The translations under genes and the position numbers were made by a program. From a bacterium (GTDB lineage: Bacteria; Electryoneota; B3-LCP), in NCBI GenBank assembly GCA_026394195.1, contig JAPKYS010000070.1:1-56271 (forward strand): DNA of 56,271 bases, read 5' to 3'. This document shows positions 26,090 through 37,041 of the stretch, piece by piece. Every line of letters starts with the position of its first letter. The first letter of the stretch is position 1. The notes beneath the pieces are model-generated. The model made no database searches and was not told where the DNA came from. It was given only the letters and a program-made list of their open reading frames with translations.

Positions 26090-26857
26090 TTACAGGAGTT
26101 CTTCGCCAGCGCGCACGATTTCCGAGAATGATTCGGCGCTGAGACAGGCCCCACCTACCAGAGCGCCGTCTATATTGGTATTTTGCAGCAAATCGCGAGC
26201 ATTATCCGGTTTGACGCTGCCGCCGTAGAGGATCAGCATTTGATCGGATACGGATTTAGTAAAGTCTTCCAAAATCAGGCTGCGAATAAATTCGTGCATC
26301 TCTTCAGCCTGAGCGGGTGTTGCGGTTTTACCCGTGCCGATCGCCCAGACCGGCTCATAAGCGATAACCAGGTTTTGCAGTGCCTGCTCGCTCATTCCAC
26401 GTAAAGCCTCGGTGACTTGTTCCATAACCACATCTTTCATCACTCCGGATTCACGTTGCTGCAACGTTTCACCGACACAGACGATGGGAATCAGATTGTG
26501 CCTTTGCGCTGCGATGATCTTGTGGTGGACGTTTTCGTTGGTTTCATGGAAAAATAGTCGCCGTTCCGAGTGCCCGATGATGACGTATTCGCAGCCGGCG
26601 CTCTTCAACATTGGAGCCGAAATTTCACCGGTGTAGGCTCCGCTGTCTTCCCAATAGAGATTCTGCGCTCCGATGGAAATTCGCGTCCCCTTTAGCAGGT
26701 CCACAGCAAGACATAACGCAGTGAAGGGTGGACAGACAACAATTTTCGCCTTGCTGAAAGGAGCCAGGCGTAATTTCAACTGGCGGCACAGTTCCAGAGC
26801 GGAATCTGAAGTCGCCGGGTTGAGTTTCCAGTTGCCGGCAATTAATTTATTGCGCAT
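26090..26857 (-). CDS. tpiA: Triosephosphate isomerase
   Basis: Interconverts dihydroxyacetone phosphate and glyceraldehyde 3-phosphate. The 255-residue product has the expected motifs: NWKLN (substrate Asn and Lys), IGHSERR (catalytic His), YEPVWAIGTG (catalytic Glu) and LYGGSVKPDN (phosphate loop). I chose the start at MRNKLIAGNWK because the upstream ATG at 26890 overlaps pgk and adds 11 residues not seen in the family. Cytoplasmic, between pgk and secG. Confidence 0.95.
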   Translation of the reverse strand: MRNKLIAGNWKLNPATSDSALELCRQLKLRLAPFSKAKIVVCPPFTALCLAVDLLKGTRISIGAQNLYWEDSGAYTGEISAPMLKSAGCEYVIIGHSERRLFFHETNENVHHKIIAAQRHNLIPIVCVGETLQQRESGVMKDVVMEQVTEALRGMSEQALQNLVIAYEPVWAIGTGKTATPAQAEEMHEFIRSLILEDFTKSVSDQMLILYGGSVKPDNARDLLQNTNIDGALVGGACLSAESFSEIVRAGEELL

Positions 26858-26879
26858 ATTGTAAGTCTTGTCAATGAGT

Positions 26880-29092
<2,213 letters not shown>

Positions 29093-29153
29093 CTATGGTT
29101 TGCCGTTAAATCCGACGATTTGCTTAGCAAATCGTCACTTAAAGGCGCTATAT

Positions 29154-30230
29154 TCAGGATAAATTTAATTTCTTTTTCAGCAATGAGACCGAACCCACTG
29201 CGCCAAAAGCCTTGATGTATTCACAGGCTTCAAGGTAGGCTTCATCGGCAATGGCATCGGAATATTGGCTCGGGATGGAATCAATTTTGGACTTGAACGG
29301 CTTGGTTGCTGCTTTGATATCCTTGCCGTTTTGTGTCGCCCATTGTTTCATCTCCTCCATTAAATCCGCAGGCAGGTGTTTGTGGGCGATATTCTGCCAC
29401 AGCGTGCCGACGTTCCCTTTACGGATGCCGTATTCCGTGAACTGCCCCATCAGATGCGGGGGTGTCCCGGTGATGCCGTGCTGTGCGATATTGACTCGGT
29501 AAGGTTTGATAGCCTGATAAATTTCCCCCGTGCGCTGCAAATCGATATGGACCTGTTCGCCCGGTTTATAATTACCATGCTTGGATCCGTTGTTGATCGC
29601 CAGCAGATTGGGATTCAAGCCGTTTACTTTCAGAGATCTAATGAAGGTAAGGGCTTCCTGCACCGTGGTGACTTCAGCTTCCAGACCGGCGGATTTAATT
29701 TCGCCGACCTCGACTTCAAGACCAATCTGCATGTCGCTGAGTCGGCGAGCCAGCGCAGTGGTGATGCGGATGTTATCCGCCAGCTCGTTGAAGGAAGCAT
29801 CCAGGGCGAACGAGGTATACCCAGCCGCCAGTTCGGCATCAATTAGCTCTTTCGCCGTGTTGAATTCCTGCTCAGAAGCATCTTTGACGGTGATGTGATC
29901 GCCGTGAATGAAGAAGGGCTTGCTGAATTTGAGGCTTTCCGCATAGCCGACCAGTGTTTCCCAGAAGATCTGCGGGGTCTGACCGGTATAACCTCCGGTG
30001 GGATTCCCTTCGGTTCGAGCCAATTCAAAAGCGACAATGGCGTCCAATTCTTCTGCCGCGCGCATAATGCCGGGAACCGCGTGCTTGATGCGGATGTTGC
30101 AAGCCATCACCATGACTTTTTCGTCGCGGAAGGCTTCAATGACGGGATGACTGCCGATCAGACAAACTTTACTATTGGCGTCAAGTTTATTTTTTATATA
30201 GTCCGGACGAAGTTCCAGCAGGGATTTCAT
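29154..30230 (-). CDS. fba: Class II fructose-bisphosphate aldolase
   Basis: A zinc-dependent aldolase that cleaves fructose 1,6-bisphosphate. The 358-residue product carries the metal/catalytic HGDH (109-112), INNGSKHG and NIAQHGITG phosphate and metal motifs, and EVEVGEI. Its length fits the longer type A class II enzymes. It lies 18 bp after the phosphofructokinase, and gap follows after ~76 bp. A related activity such as tagatose-bisphosphate aldolase is possible from the family alone, but the operon supports glycolysis. Confidence 0.9.
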   Translation of the reverse strand: MKSLLELRPDYIKNKLDANSKVCLIGSHPVIEAFRDEKVMVMACNIRIKHAVPGIMRAAEELDAIVAFELARTEGNPTGGYTGQTPQIFWETLVGYAESLKFSKPFFIHGDHITVKDASEQEFNTAKELIDAELAAGYTSFALDASFNELADNIRITTALARRLSDMQIGLEVEVGEIKSAGLEAEVTTVQEALTFIRSLKVNGLNPNLLAINNGSKHGNYKPGEQVHIDLQRTGEIYQAIKPYRVNIAQHGITGTPPHLMGQFTEYGIRKGNVGTLWQNIAHKHLPADLMEEMKQWATQNGKDIKAATKPFKSKIDSIPSQYSDAIADEAYLEACEYIKAFGAVGSVSLLKKKLNLS

Positions 30231-30248
30231 GGGTTAATCCGATGATGA

Positions 30249-31274
30249 TTATGCGAAGAAGAGTGAAGCGATCTCGTAGAGTTCCATGTCGACTTTCTTG
30301 TTCTTTAAGATTGCTTCCTCGATTTCGATGGTGATGATTTTCTCCATGCGCAACGCCACCATTTTTCCGAATTCTCCGTTGTGGATGGCATTGACCGCGC
30401 TGACACCAAAGCGGGTCGCCAGAGCGCGGTCATAAGCAGTGGGGCTGCCACCCCGTTGAATGTGACCCAAAACGGTCAGCCGGGTTTCGATACCGGTGCG
30501 ATTTTTAATTTCCTGGGTGATCAATTGACCAATTCCACCCAGCCGAACGTGACCGAAAGCATCCACCTCACGGGTGATCAATACTTCCATTCCACCGATC
30601 GGTTTCGCCCCTTCAGCGACAACCACTAAAGAAAAGTGCTTGCGTTCGTGCCGCTTTTTCAACCGGAGGCAGAGGTCTTCCATGTCGAAAGGTATCTCCG
30701 GGATGAGTATTGCATCGGCGCTGCCGGCGATTCCTGCATGTACGGCAATCCAGCCGGCGTGTCGGCCCATCACTTCGCAGACCATGATGCGGTGATGGGA
30801 TTCACCAGTCGTCTGCAGGCGGTCGAGGCAATCGGTAACGATGGAGACGGCGGTGTTGAATCCGAAGGTAAAATCGGTGGCGCTGATATCGTTGTCGATC
30901 GTCTTGGGAATACCGACTACTTTCACGCCGTCCTGATGCAGCTTCAAAGCGACCGAAAGTGTATCGTCGCCCCCAACGGTGAGCAGCGCATCAATGCCAA
31001 TTTTTTTGAGATTCTCCTTGACCCGAATCAGATCCTCGGGGTTCTTGGTGGGGTTGGTACGTGACGTACCGAGGATAGTGCCACCTTTGTGAAGAATTCC
31101 AACCACAGATTGCGCAGTCAGGGGAATATAATTGCCTTCCAACACACCCTTCCAGCCATCTTTGAACCCGATCACTTCCCAACCGAACGTTTCGATGGCA
31201 CGGCGGGTAACGGCGCGGATTACAGCATTCAGTCCTGGGCAGTCGCCTCCACCCGTTAATATCCCGATACGCAT
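30249..31274 (-). CDS. pfkA: 6-phosphofructokinase, pyrophosphate-type signature
   Basis: A 341-residue group A phosphofructokinase. The phosphoryl-donor residues read GGDDT (Asp104) and PKTIDND (Lys124). ATP-dependent enzymes have GGDGS (Gly104) and PGTIDND (Gly124). The Asp104/Lys124 pair is the recognised mark of PPi-dependent enzymes, which work reversibly and save ATP. Other motifs are normal: GGDCPGLNAVI, EVMGRHAGW and LGHIQRGGSPT. AGGAAG lies 4 nt before the ATG. First gene of the glycolysis operon, behind a good promoter. PPi use is inferred from these residues. Confidence 0.92.
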   Translation of the reverse strand: MRIGILTGGGDCPGLNAVIRAVTRRAIETFGWEVIGFKDGWKGVLEGNYIPLTAQSVVGILHKGGTILGTSRTNPTKNPEDLIRVKENLKKIGIDALLTVGGDDTLSVALKLHQDGVKVVGIPKTIDNDISATDFTFGFNTAVSIVTDCLDRLQTTGESHHRIMVCEVMGRHAGWIAVHAGIAGSADAILIPEIPFDMEDLCLRLKKRHERKHFSLVVVAEGAKPIGGMEVLITREVDAFGHVRLGGIGQLITQEIKNRTGIETRLTVLGHIQRGGSPTAYDRALATRFGVSAVNAIHNGEFGKMVALRMEKIITIEIEEAILKNKKVDMELYEIASLFFA

Positions 31275-31305
31275 GATGCTTCCTCGAATTTTTAAGTCAA
31301 CCTAA

Positions 31306-31334
31306 AATGTACTAATTTTATTAATTATAGTCAA
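31306..31334 (-). promoter_or_regulatory. Promoter of the glycolysis operon
   Basis: TTGACT - 17 nt - TACATT on the minus strand, about 32 nt upstream of pfkA. It probably drives pfk-fba-gap-pgk-tpi-secG-tRNA-Leu. Confidence 0.7.
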
Positions 31335-31367
31335 GTAAAAAGGGCATTTTTATGGATTGCCCCTATT

Positions 31368-32609
31368 TTAAAATAGATCGAAACAGCGCGGAATGGGTAA
31401 ACTAAAGGCGTGCTGACAAAACTCGACGGTGTCAGGACCGTCAAATTCGAGCAGATCGAACTCAAAGGCTGCGAGCGCGCTGGTGTAACCGCAGTACATT
31501 TGAGAAAAGGCATCCACCGACCCGCTGATTTTTCGACGGCAGTCCTGGTTGGCGTCAGAGGTTTCAACCTTGCCATTTTTAAACCGGACGTTCAAGCTGC
31601 GGTCGCCGATCTGTTCATCTTCAAGCTTAATGGTTAGATCGCCCGAGATATTGTTGAAGCGCCGCCCGCATTCGAGCGCCGCTTTCAGGTTAACGATGCG
31701 ATACATCCAACCGAGGCAGAGATCGGCGGTGTGAGTATAGAGAAAGTTTTCCATTCGCTGCGCGGCATCGCGAGGATCTTCGACCATCAGATGGATAGGC
31801 TCATCCGGCGGCAGGTGCAGATGGACACTCTTGATCTGCTCTTTTTGTCGGTTCAGAAAGCCAAGCAGCAACGATTTCGCTTCCAATGTCGGCGCCAACC
31901 ATTCGTGTACGTCCAATTCTTGCACCAGGCGATTGTTCGGATGATGTCGGGATATGGAATAAATCAGATAACCGATGATATCCCCGCTGGAAAGCGCCAG
32001 GACAGCCGTTCGTGGTGAGCGCAATATGCGATCCTGCCAGTATTCGGGAGAACGTTTCAGCATCCCGTTACAGCGCCGCGCTTGAGCGTCATAGAATTTC
32101 AAAAGCTGGGGCAATTTGGCAGATGTAAGGAGCTGCACGGATAAATCTTCTTCCTCATGGTAATCTGCATACTCTCTCAGTTGATCGGTGGGGTAGTGAT
32201 AATGCCTCAATTCCCCCGCATACCCCCAACCCAGGCGACGGTAAAACCGGTGCTGAAAAGGATAGAGGATCGATGCGGGATAGTCCTTTTCTTCAAAGTG
32301 TTTCAGGACCTCCTCAATTAAAAATCCTCCGACGCCCTGACGGCGACTTGCCGGTGAGACAATGACGTCTCCAATACCGATGGTGTCGATTTCCGTATCC
32401 TCAAGGTATTGGGTGAATTTGTAGGCGATCAAGGCGCTGACGATCCTGCTGTTTTCGGTAACTACGAAGACGTCATCCCAAGTACAGCGGGTGTTGGCGG
32501 TGTAGATGCCACGAATTTGATCCGGTGTCATCCCCAACGTGGGGTAACAGAGTCGATTCAGTTCGACCAGTTGATCCAAATCATCAGGCTTGGCGATGCG
32601 TAGTTTCAT
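31368..32609 (-). CDS. Eis-like GNAT N-acetyltransferase with C-terminal SCP2-like domain
   Basis: A 413-residue protein of the Eis (enhanced intracellular survival) family. The N-terminal GNAT domain (1-130) has the acetyl-CoA loop VIVSPASRRQGVGGFLI. A second, degenerate acetyltransferase-like region follows, and the last ~100 residues form an SCP2-like domain (DLTIKLEDEQIGDRSLNVRFKNG-type strands). Eis proteins acetylate amines on small molecules or proteins. The start overlaps the acyl-CoA ligase stop by 4 nt, suggesting linked functions. Substrate unknown. Confidence 0.85.
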   Translation of the reverse strand: MKLRIAKPDDLDQLVELNRLCYPTLGMTPDQIRGIYTANTRCTWDDVFVVTENSRIVSALIAYKFTQYLEDTEIDTIGIGDVIVSPASRRQGVGGFLIEEVLKHFEEKDYPASILYPFQHRFYRRLGWGYAGELRHYHYPTDQLREYADYHEEEDLSVQLLTSAKLPQLLKFYDAQARRCNGMLKRSPEYWQDRILRSPRTAVLALSSGDIIGYLIYSISRHHPNNRLVQELDVHEWLAPTLEAKSLLLGFLNRQKEQIKSVHLHLPPDEPIHLMVEDPRDAAQRMENFLYTHTADLCLGWMYRIVNLKAALECGRRFNNISGDLTIKLEDEQIGDRSLNVRFKNGKVETSDANQDCRRKISGSVDAFSQMYCGYTSALAAFEFDLLEFDGPDTVEFCQHAFSLPIPRCFDLF

Positions 32610-34156
32610 ACGGTATGGTTCGATTGGTTGGCAAGGTGCATTTCACGCAATTTTTTCTTAAGGACTTTTCCCGCGGGGCTTTTGGGGAGTTGGTCGTAAA
32701 ACTGAATGTATTTCGGGCATTTGTAACGAGCCATACGTTCACGGCAATATTTTGAAAGGTCGTCAGTAGTCAGAGTGGATTCGGCGCGCAACACGATGCA
32801 GGTTTTGATCTCTTCCCCTTGCATGGGATCGGAAATTCCTATCACCGCCGCTTCGGCAATATCCGGATGCGACAATAATAAATTTTCGATTTCGACGGGA
32901 TATACGCTGAAACCGCCTTTCATGATCATGTCGGTTTTACGGTCAACGATGTAGATATAACCGTCTTCTTCTCTGCGCGCCAGATCACCGGTGAAAAACC
33001 ACCCATCGCGCAAGACTGCCCTGGTGGCTTCCGGCCGATTGAGATACCCTTTCAGCAGATATTCGCTGTTGACAGCGATCTCCCCCACTTCACCGGGAAC
33101 AGCGCTACTGCCATCAGCATCGACGATCTTCACTTCCACGCCATCTATGGGGGTGCCAATGGACCCCGGACGATGCTCACGGCGCATGTGATTAAAGGTC
33201 GCAAAACCGGACGTTTCGCAGAGTCCATACCCCTCTAACATGGTCGTCTGATAGGCGATTTCGAAGGCTTGCATGACTTCCGGTTGTAACGCTGCCCCCC
33301 CCGAGATGCAGAAGCGCACTGAACTAAAGTCAATCTGAATCAAATCCGGATCGGCGAGAATCAGGTTGTACATGGAAGGGTTCGCCAGAAAGATGCTGAT
33401 GTGCTCTTCCTGCACCAATTTCATGACAACTTCAGGATTGAATTCCGGGACCGGCGCTACAGCAGCTCCGGCTACCAGAGCAGCATTCATGATTAAGGAC
33501 TGCCCGAAAGTGTGAAAAAACGGCAACACCCCCAACAAGCGGTCTCTTGGACGAATCTGCAGGAGATTTACGGAGGTTCTCGCTATATTTGAGAGGGCGT
33601 GGTGGGTCAGTTCCGCTCCTTTCGGACGACCCGTGGTTCCGGCAGTATAGAGAATGCAGGCGGTTTCATCCGCTTCAACCTCAATGAGATCGCCAGCGGG
33701 GTCGTTATCATTGATGAGCTGCTCCAGATTCAGCGCTCCCGCAGGCAGGTTTTCACCGAGCAGGAGTAGGTTTTTCATCGTCACCAGCGACTGAGAAGCT
33801 GCCAGCACGTCCTGAGAGTTTTCCGCTGGAGCGATGATGGCCAAAGCTTCCGAATCTTCCATGAGGTAGTGAATTTCTCGTTCCCGCAACATGGTGTTGA
33901 TGGGGATAACGACGCCTCCTGCGGAAAGAATCGCATAATAGGCGATCACAAATTCGGGGGTGTTGGGTAGCATCAGGATAATCCGTGTGCCTCTTTCAAC
34001 CCCCAGCGATTTCAGCGCTGCACCCAGGCGCAGGGTCCTATCCCAAACGGTCTTGGCCTCATACTGCGCCCCGTTGTAGAGATAGAGCACCTGATCCGGA
34101 TTCGTCTCTGCCTGATCTTTCAAGAGCCGGGCTAAATTGTTGTTTATCTCGCTCAT
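32606..34156 (-). CDS. Acyl-CoA ligase, long-chain fatty acid type (AMP-binding)
   Basis: A 516-residue ANL-superfamily enzyme that activates carboxylic acids to acyl-CoA through an acyl-adenylate. Motifs: LYTAGTTGRPKGAELTHHA (phosphate loop), EGYGLCETSGFATFN, GWFFTGDLARREEDGYIYIVDR, and the catalytic lysine near PKSPAGKVLKK. The length and closest-looking features fit a medium/long-chain fatty acyl-CoA synthetase, but aryl or other acids are not excluded. No strong ribosome site is seen. It lies 9 bp after a small unknown gene and overlaps the acetyltransferase gene. Confidence 0.88.
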   Translation of the reverse strand: MSEINNNLARLLKDQAETNPDQVLYLYNGAQYEAKTVWDRTLRLGAALKSLGVERGTRIILMLPNTPEFVIAYYAILSAGGVVIPINTMLREREIHYLMEDSEALAIIAPAENSQDVLAASQSLVTMKNLLLLGENLPAGALNLEQLINDNDPAGDLIEVEADETACILYTAGTTGRPKGAELTHHALSNIARTSVNLLQIRPRDRLLGVLPFFHTFGQSLIMNAALVAGAAVAPVPEFNPEVVMKLVQEEHISIFLANPSMYNLILADPDLIQIDFSSVRFCISGGAALQPEVMQAFEIAYQTTMLEGYGLCETSGFATFNHMRREHRPGSIGTPIDGVEVKIVDADGSSAVPGEVGEIAVNSEYLLKGYLNRPEATRAVLRDGWFFTGDLARREEDGYIYIVDRKTDMIMKGGFSVYPVEIENLLLSHPDIAEAAVIGISDPMQGEEIKTCIVLRAESTLTTDDLSKYCRERMARYKCPKYIQFYDQLPKSPAGKVLKKKLREMHLANQSNHTV

Positions 34157-34165
34157 TTGACGTGT

Positions 34166-34447
34166 CTATTTTTTACCTTGAGGAAGTGTAGCATTGGAAC
34201 AGAAATGATCGATCCAGTAGCGAAACCGGGAGCCGTAAATCATATCGTACGATTCCATCTGATCGGGGATGATCCGCTCGGCAGCCAAGCGTGTCTTTTG
34301 GGCAAGTTCGGTCGCTTCGCGGCTCGAAAGAGCGCCGCTTACAATTTTTCGCCCTGCACAATCCACCAGGCATTGCAGCGTGCGGATGGTACGATCCTCG
34401 CACTGTTGTTCGGGCGTCATGCTGCGGTAGAGATCACCCTCCGACAT
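34166..34447 (-). CDS. Small conserved-looking hypothetical protein
   Basis: A 93-residue soluble protein with no recognised domain. The start MSEGDLYRSM is supported by GGAG 8 nt upstream; a GTG 9 nt earlier would overlap that site. It has two central Cys (TLQCLVDCAGRKI) and an aromatic stretch (ESYDMIYGSRFRYWIDHFC). Its start overlaps the end of the Mut7-C gene by 14 nt, and the ligase gene follows closely, so it is part of the operon. A coding gene is likely because of this tight placement; the function is unknown. Confidence 0.65.
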   Translation of the reverse strand: MSEGDLYRSMTPEQQCEDRTIRTLQCLVDCAGRKIVSGALSSREATELAQKTRLAAERIIPDQMESYDMIYGSRFRYWIDHFCSNATLPQGKK

Positions 34448-34931
34448 GGCTGTCACTCCGGGTTTGGATGCCCCATGAAGTGAATTTTTGCATTATATGT
34501 TCTACGTGGCTTCCCGGCCAATAGATGCGGTGACAGTCGGGACAAGAATAAAATGTTGTATGCAGCGATCTCACTGCTGGAGGCGTTTTTACCTCTATTT
34601 CAGCAGCAGTCGCCTCTTCGAGCAACCGATTGCATTTTAGACAACGAGTAAAGGGTCGAAATAATGTCGTCAACGCGTAATATTCGATGATTTCTTTCAA
34701 CTGGCAGGACAATTGCGCGTTTTCCACCAGAAAATATCGCACACCATACTGCAACGGCAACCCGTGTATCTTCCTGCGCACCCAGATGCGATGCTCTTCC
34801 ACCGCGCCGCGCACAGTATCGTGGATCTGTGCTCCTCCACCACCCAAGGCATCAAATCCGAGCAGGCGGAGCGCTTTGCAGAGGGGGAACAGATCCTGAT
34901 CCACAATAAATTTTGGCGGATCATCACTCAC
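34434..34931 (-). CDS. Mut7-C RNase domain protein with zinc ribbon
   Basis: A 165-residue protein with the Mut7-C organisation: an N-terminal PIN-like fold starting FIVDQDLFPLCKALRLLGFDA and a zinc ribbon using Cys97, 100, 130 and 133 (RCLKCNRLL ... YSCPDCHRIYWPGSH). The family is predicted to be a ribonuclease acting in RNA decay or stress; the acidic DxD near the N-terminus fits a PIN-type active site. The start overlaps the yifB stop (ATGA). No antitoxin-like partner is obvious unless it is the small downstream protein. Confidence 0.85.
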   Translation of the reverse strand: MSDDPPKFIVDQDLFPLCKALRLLGFDALGGGGAQIHDTVRGAVEEHRIWVRRKIHGLPLQYGVRYFLVENAQLSCQLKEIIEYYALTTLFRPFTRCLKCNRLLEEATAAEIEVKTPPAVRSLHTTFYSCPDCHRIYWPGSHVEHIMQKFTSWGIQTRSDSHVGG

Positions 34932-36463
34932 ATCAGGTTCTCACGATCCAGTGAACGGTATTGGATCGCCTCCGCCACGTGCTGTGGTAAGATGGCTTCG
35001 GATGCTTCAATGTCGGCAATCGTGCGGCTGACTTTTGAAATCCGGTCGAAGGCGCGAGCCGACAACCCCAGCCGATCAATTGCAGTGCGCAAAAGATTCA
35101 TACCACCCTCATCCAGCCGGCAGTACTGCTTTAACTCCTTCGAGGTCATGTGAGCATTTGCATAAATGCCGGGCAAGGCTTTGAACCGGTGTAATTGAAT
35201 TTCCCTGGCTTGCTGCACTCGCTGCCTGATGGATTCTGACGATTCGCCATCCGCCAATGAGGACAATTCTTCAAATTTAACTGCCGGAACCTCGATATGA
35301 AGATCGATACGATCCATCAATGGACCAGAGATGCGGGAACGGTAGCGTTGTACCACGAGGGGTGAACAGGTACACTCATTCTTAGAATCGCCATAGAAAC
35401 CGCAGGGGCAGGGGTTCATGGCGGCGATCAACATGAACCTGGCCGGATATGTTGATGAAATCTGCGCTCGAGCCAGGGTCACTTGACCGTCCTCCATTGG
35501 TTGACGCATCACCTCCAGCGCGCTGCGCTTAAATTCAGGGAGTTCGTCCAGAAACAGAACGCCGTGATTTGCCAGCGAGACTTCGCCCGGACGTGGATAC
35601 GTGCCTCCGCCGATCAATCCGGCATCGGAAATGGTGTGGTGGGGCGAACGGTAGGGTCTGATTGCCAGAAGCGGCATATTTCGGGGAAGTTGACCTGCAA
35701 CCGAATGAATCTTGGTCGTTTCCAGAGCTTCTTCCAGTGTCAAATGCGGCAGAATGGTGGGAAAACGCTTGGCAAGCATGGTCTTACCGGAACCCGGCGG
35801 TCCCAGCATGATCAGATTATGGCTTCCGGCGGCCGCTATTTCCAGGGCGCGCTTGGCAGCATCCTGTCCCTTAACTTCCCGCATGTCGACCGGATATTGC
35901 GAGTGCTGGCTGAAGAGGGCATCAATGTTGACTCTGGTCGGTTTGATTTCTTCTTCACCGTTGAGAAACCGGACGATCTGTTCAAGGGATTTGACGCCAA
36001 AAACATCGATCCGAGGCGCCATGGCGGCTTCGGAAGCGTTAATTTCAGGGACAATGATCGAGGTATAACCTTTGGCGGCGGCAGCCAGCGCCACAGAAAG
36101 AGCTCCACGGATGGGACGAACTCCGCCTTCAAGAGACAATTCTCCGAGAATGACCCGGGTTTCCATGCCATCGCCATCCAATTGACCTGACGCTGCTAAG
36201 ATCCCCAGGGCGATGGGGAGATCGTAGCTTGAACCCTCTTTGCGAACGTCTGCAGGCGCGAGGTTGATGGTGACCCGCTTCTGGGGAAAGAAATAACCTG
36301 AGTTTTTAATCGCCGCGGAAACGCGTTCCCGCGACTCTTTCACGGCATTGTCCGGAAGACCCACCGTGGTGTAACCGGGCAGAAATCCTTCCAGGTTGGT
36401 TTCAACGATGATGATGTGACCGTCGATCCCCTGTGTGGCAGCTGAATAGACCGTTTTTACCAT
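34928..36463 (-). CDS. YifB/ComM family AAA+ ATPase
   Basis: A 511-residue Mg-chelatase-like AAA+ protein. The N-terminal ChlI/Lon-protease-like domain begins with GLPDNAVKESRERVSAAI. Walker A is GPPGSGKTMLAKR, Walker B is GVLFLDELPEF, and four cysteines in CPCGFYGDSKNECTC form the typical zinc loop. ComM homologues are hexameric helicases that promote branch migration during natural transformation. I chose the ATG at 36463 because the promoter sits just upstream and a longer frame would begin before the transcription start. First gene of the five-gene group. Confidence 0.93.
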   Translation of the reverse strand: MVKTVYSAATQGIDGHIIIVETNLEGFLPGYTTVGLPDNAVKESRERVSAAIKNSGYFFPQKRVTINLAPADVRKEGSSYDLPIALGILAASGQLDGDGMETRVILGELSLEGGVRPIRGALSVALAAAAKGYTSIIVPEINASEAAMAPRIDVFGVKSLEQIVRFLNGEEEIKPTRVNIDALFSQHSQYPVDMREVKGQDAAKRALEIAAAGSHNLIMLGPPGSGKTMLAKRFPTILPHLTLEEALETTKIHSVAGQLPRNMPLLAIRPYRSPHHTISDAGLIGGGTYPRPGEVSLANHGVLFLDELPEFKRSALEVMRQPMEDGQVTLARAQISSTYPARFMLIAAMNPCPCGFYGDSKNECTCSPLVVQRYRSRISGPLMDRIDLHIEVPAVKFEELSSLADGESSESIRQRVQQAREIQLHRFKALPGIYANAHMTSKELKQYCRLDEGGMNLLRTAIDRLGLSARAFDRISKVSRTIADIEASEAILPQHVAEAIQYRSLDRENLM

Positions 36464-36519
36464 GTGCTTGTCCAGATCGAAAGGTAGAGCGGCATAATGC
36501 GGTTCTTCAATAATTGTAT

Positions 36520-36548
36520 AATGTATTGAAAACAAAGTTAAATGTCAA
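36520..36548 (-). promoter_or_regulatory. Promoter of the yifB operon
   Basis: TTGACA - 17 nt - TACATT on the minus strand, about 57 nt before the yifB start. Confidence 0.75.
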
Positions 36549-36594
36549 GACTTAATTCAGGTGAGGCGTTTGAAAAGATTCGGATCCTACCAAT

Positions 36595-36623
36595 AAAAAA
36601 TCCCGACTCAGCAGAGTCGGGAT
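36595..36623 (-). terminator. Rho-independent terminator of the cold-shock gene
   Basis: ATCCCGACTC pairs with GAGTCGGGAT around a 4-nt loop, followed on the minus strand by a run of T (TTTTTT). It lies 20 bp past the csp stop. Textbook structure. Confidence 0.9.
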
Positions 36624-36642
36624 CGGACAGTGACGCGAATGT

Positions 36643-36852
36643 TTATCCGATAACACGAACGTTCTTGGCCATGGGACCTTTTTGTCCGGTGGCAATTTCA
36701 AATTCGACGCGCTGATCCTGGAAAAGTTCCTTTCTGAAGCCTGCGCCCACCACCTCATTGGCATGCACGAACACATCCTCTGAGCTGTCGTCCACCTTGA
36801 TGAACCCGTAACCTTTGCGTGGATTGAACCACTTCACAGTACCTTGTGCCAC
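36643..36852 (-). CDS. Cold-shock domain protein (CspA family)
   Basis: A 69-residue single-domain nucleic-acid chaperone. RNP1 is KGYGFIKV and RNP2 is DVFVHA, in the standard order after [11 protein letters not shown] chose a GTG start at 36852: AAAGGAG lies 7 nt upstream and gives the standard family N-terminus, whereas the upstream ATG would add 19 atypical residues. It has its own promoter and terminator. The predicted leader of about 100 nt is compatible with the regulated leaders of many csp genes. Confidence 0.95.
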   Translation of the reverse strand: MAQGTVKWFNPRKGYGFIKVDDSSEDVFVHANEVVGAGFRKELFQDQRVEFEIATGQKGPMAKNVRVIG

Positions 36853-36960
36853 AACCGTACTCCTTTTGAAGTTTGCATTTGCCTCTGCAGAGTGCTCAAA
36901 AACCATCACCAGGCTGGAGTTTTAGCCCCAACCCGAATGAGGTCGCACTACTGATAATGT

Positions 36961-36989
36961 ATTTTACGCAACTATTTTGTTTTTTCCAA
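36961..36989 (-). promoter_or_regulatory. Promoter of the cold-shock gene
   Basis: TTGGAA - 17 nt - TAAAAT on the minus strand, in an AT-rich stretch, giving a leader of about 100 nt. Confidence 0.55.
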
Positions 36990-37041
36990 CAACTTTATTA
37001 ACTTTTTTCTGCAAATTGGACAATTTTTCGGCTACTGGGAA

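Noticed and set aside
34434..34447. Mut7-C protein plus 93-residue protein as a classic toxin-antitoxin pair
   Set aside because: They overlap like such pairs, but the small protein shows no DNA-binding motif and the genes sit inside a longer operon. Mentioned only as an RNase-regulator possibility.
35483..36190. 235-codon plus-strand open frame
   Set aside because: Antisense to the yifB AAA+ gene; no recognisable domain.
36852..36960. Cold-shock leader as a defined riboswitch
   Set aside because: The leader is about 100 nt, but I see no conserved cold-box or strong alternative structures.
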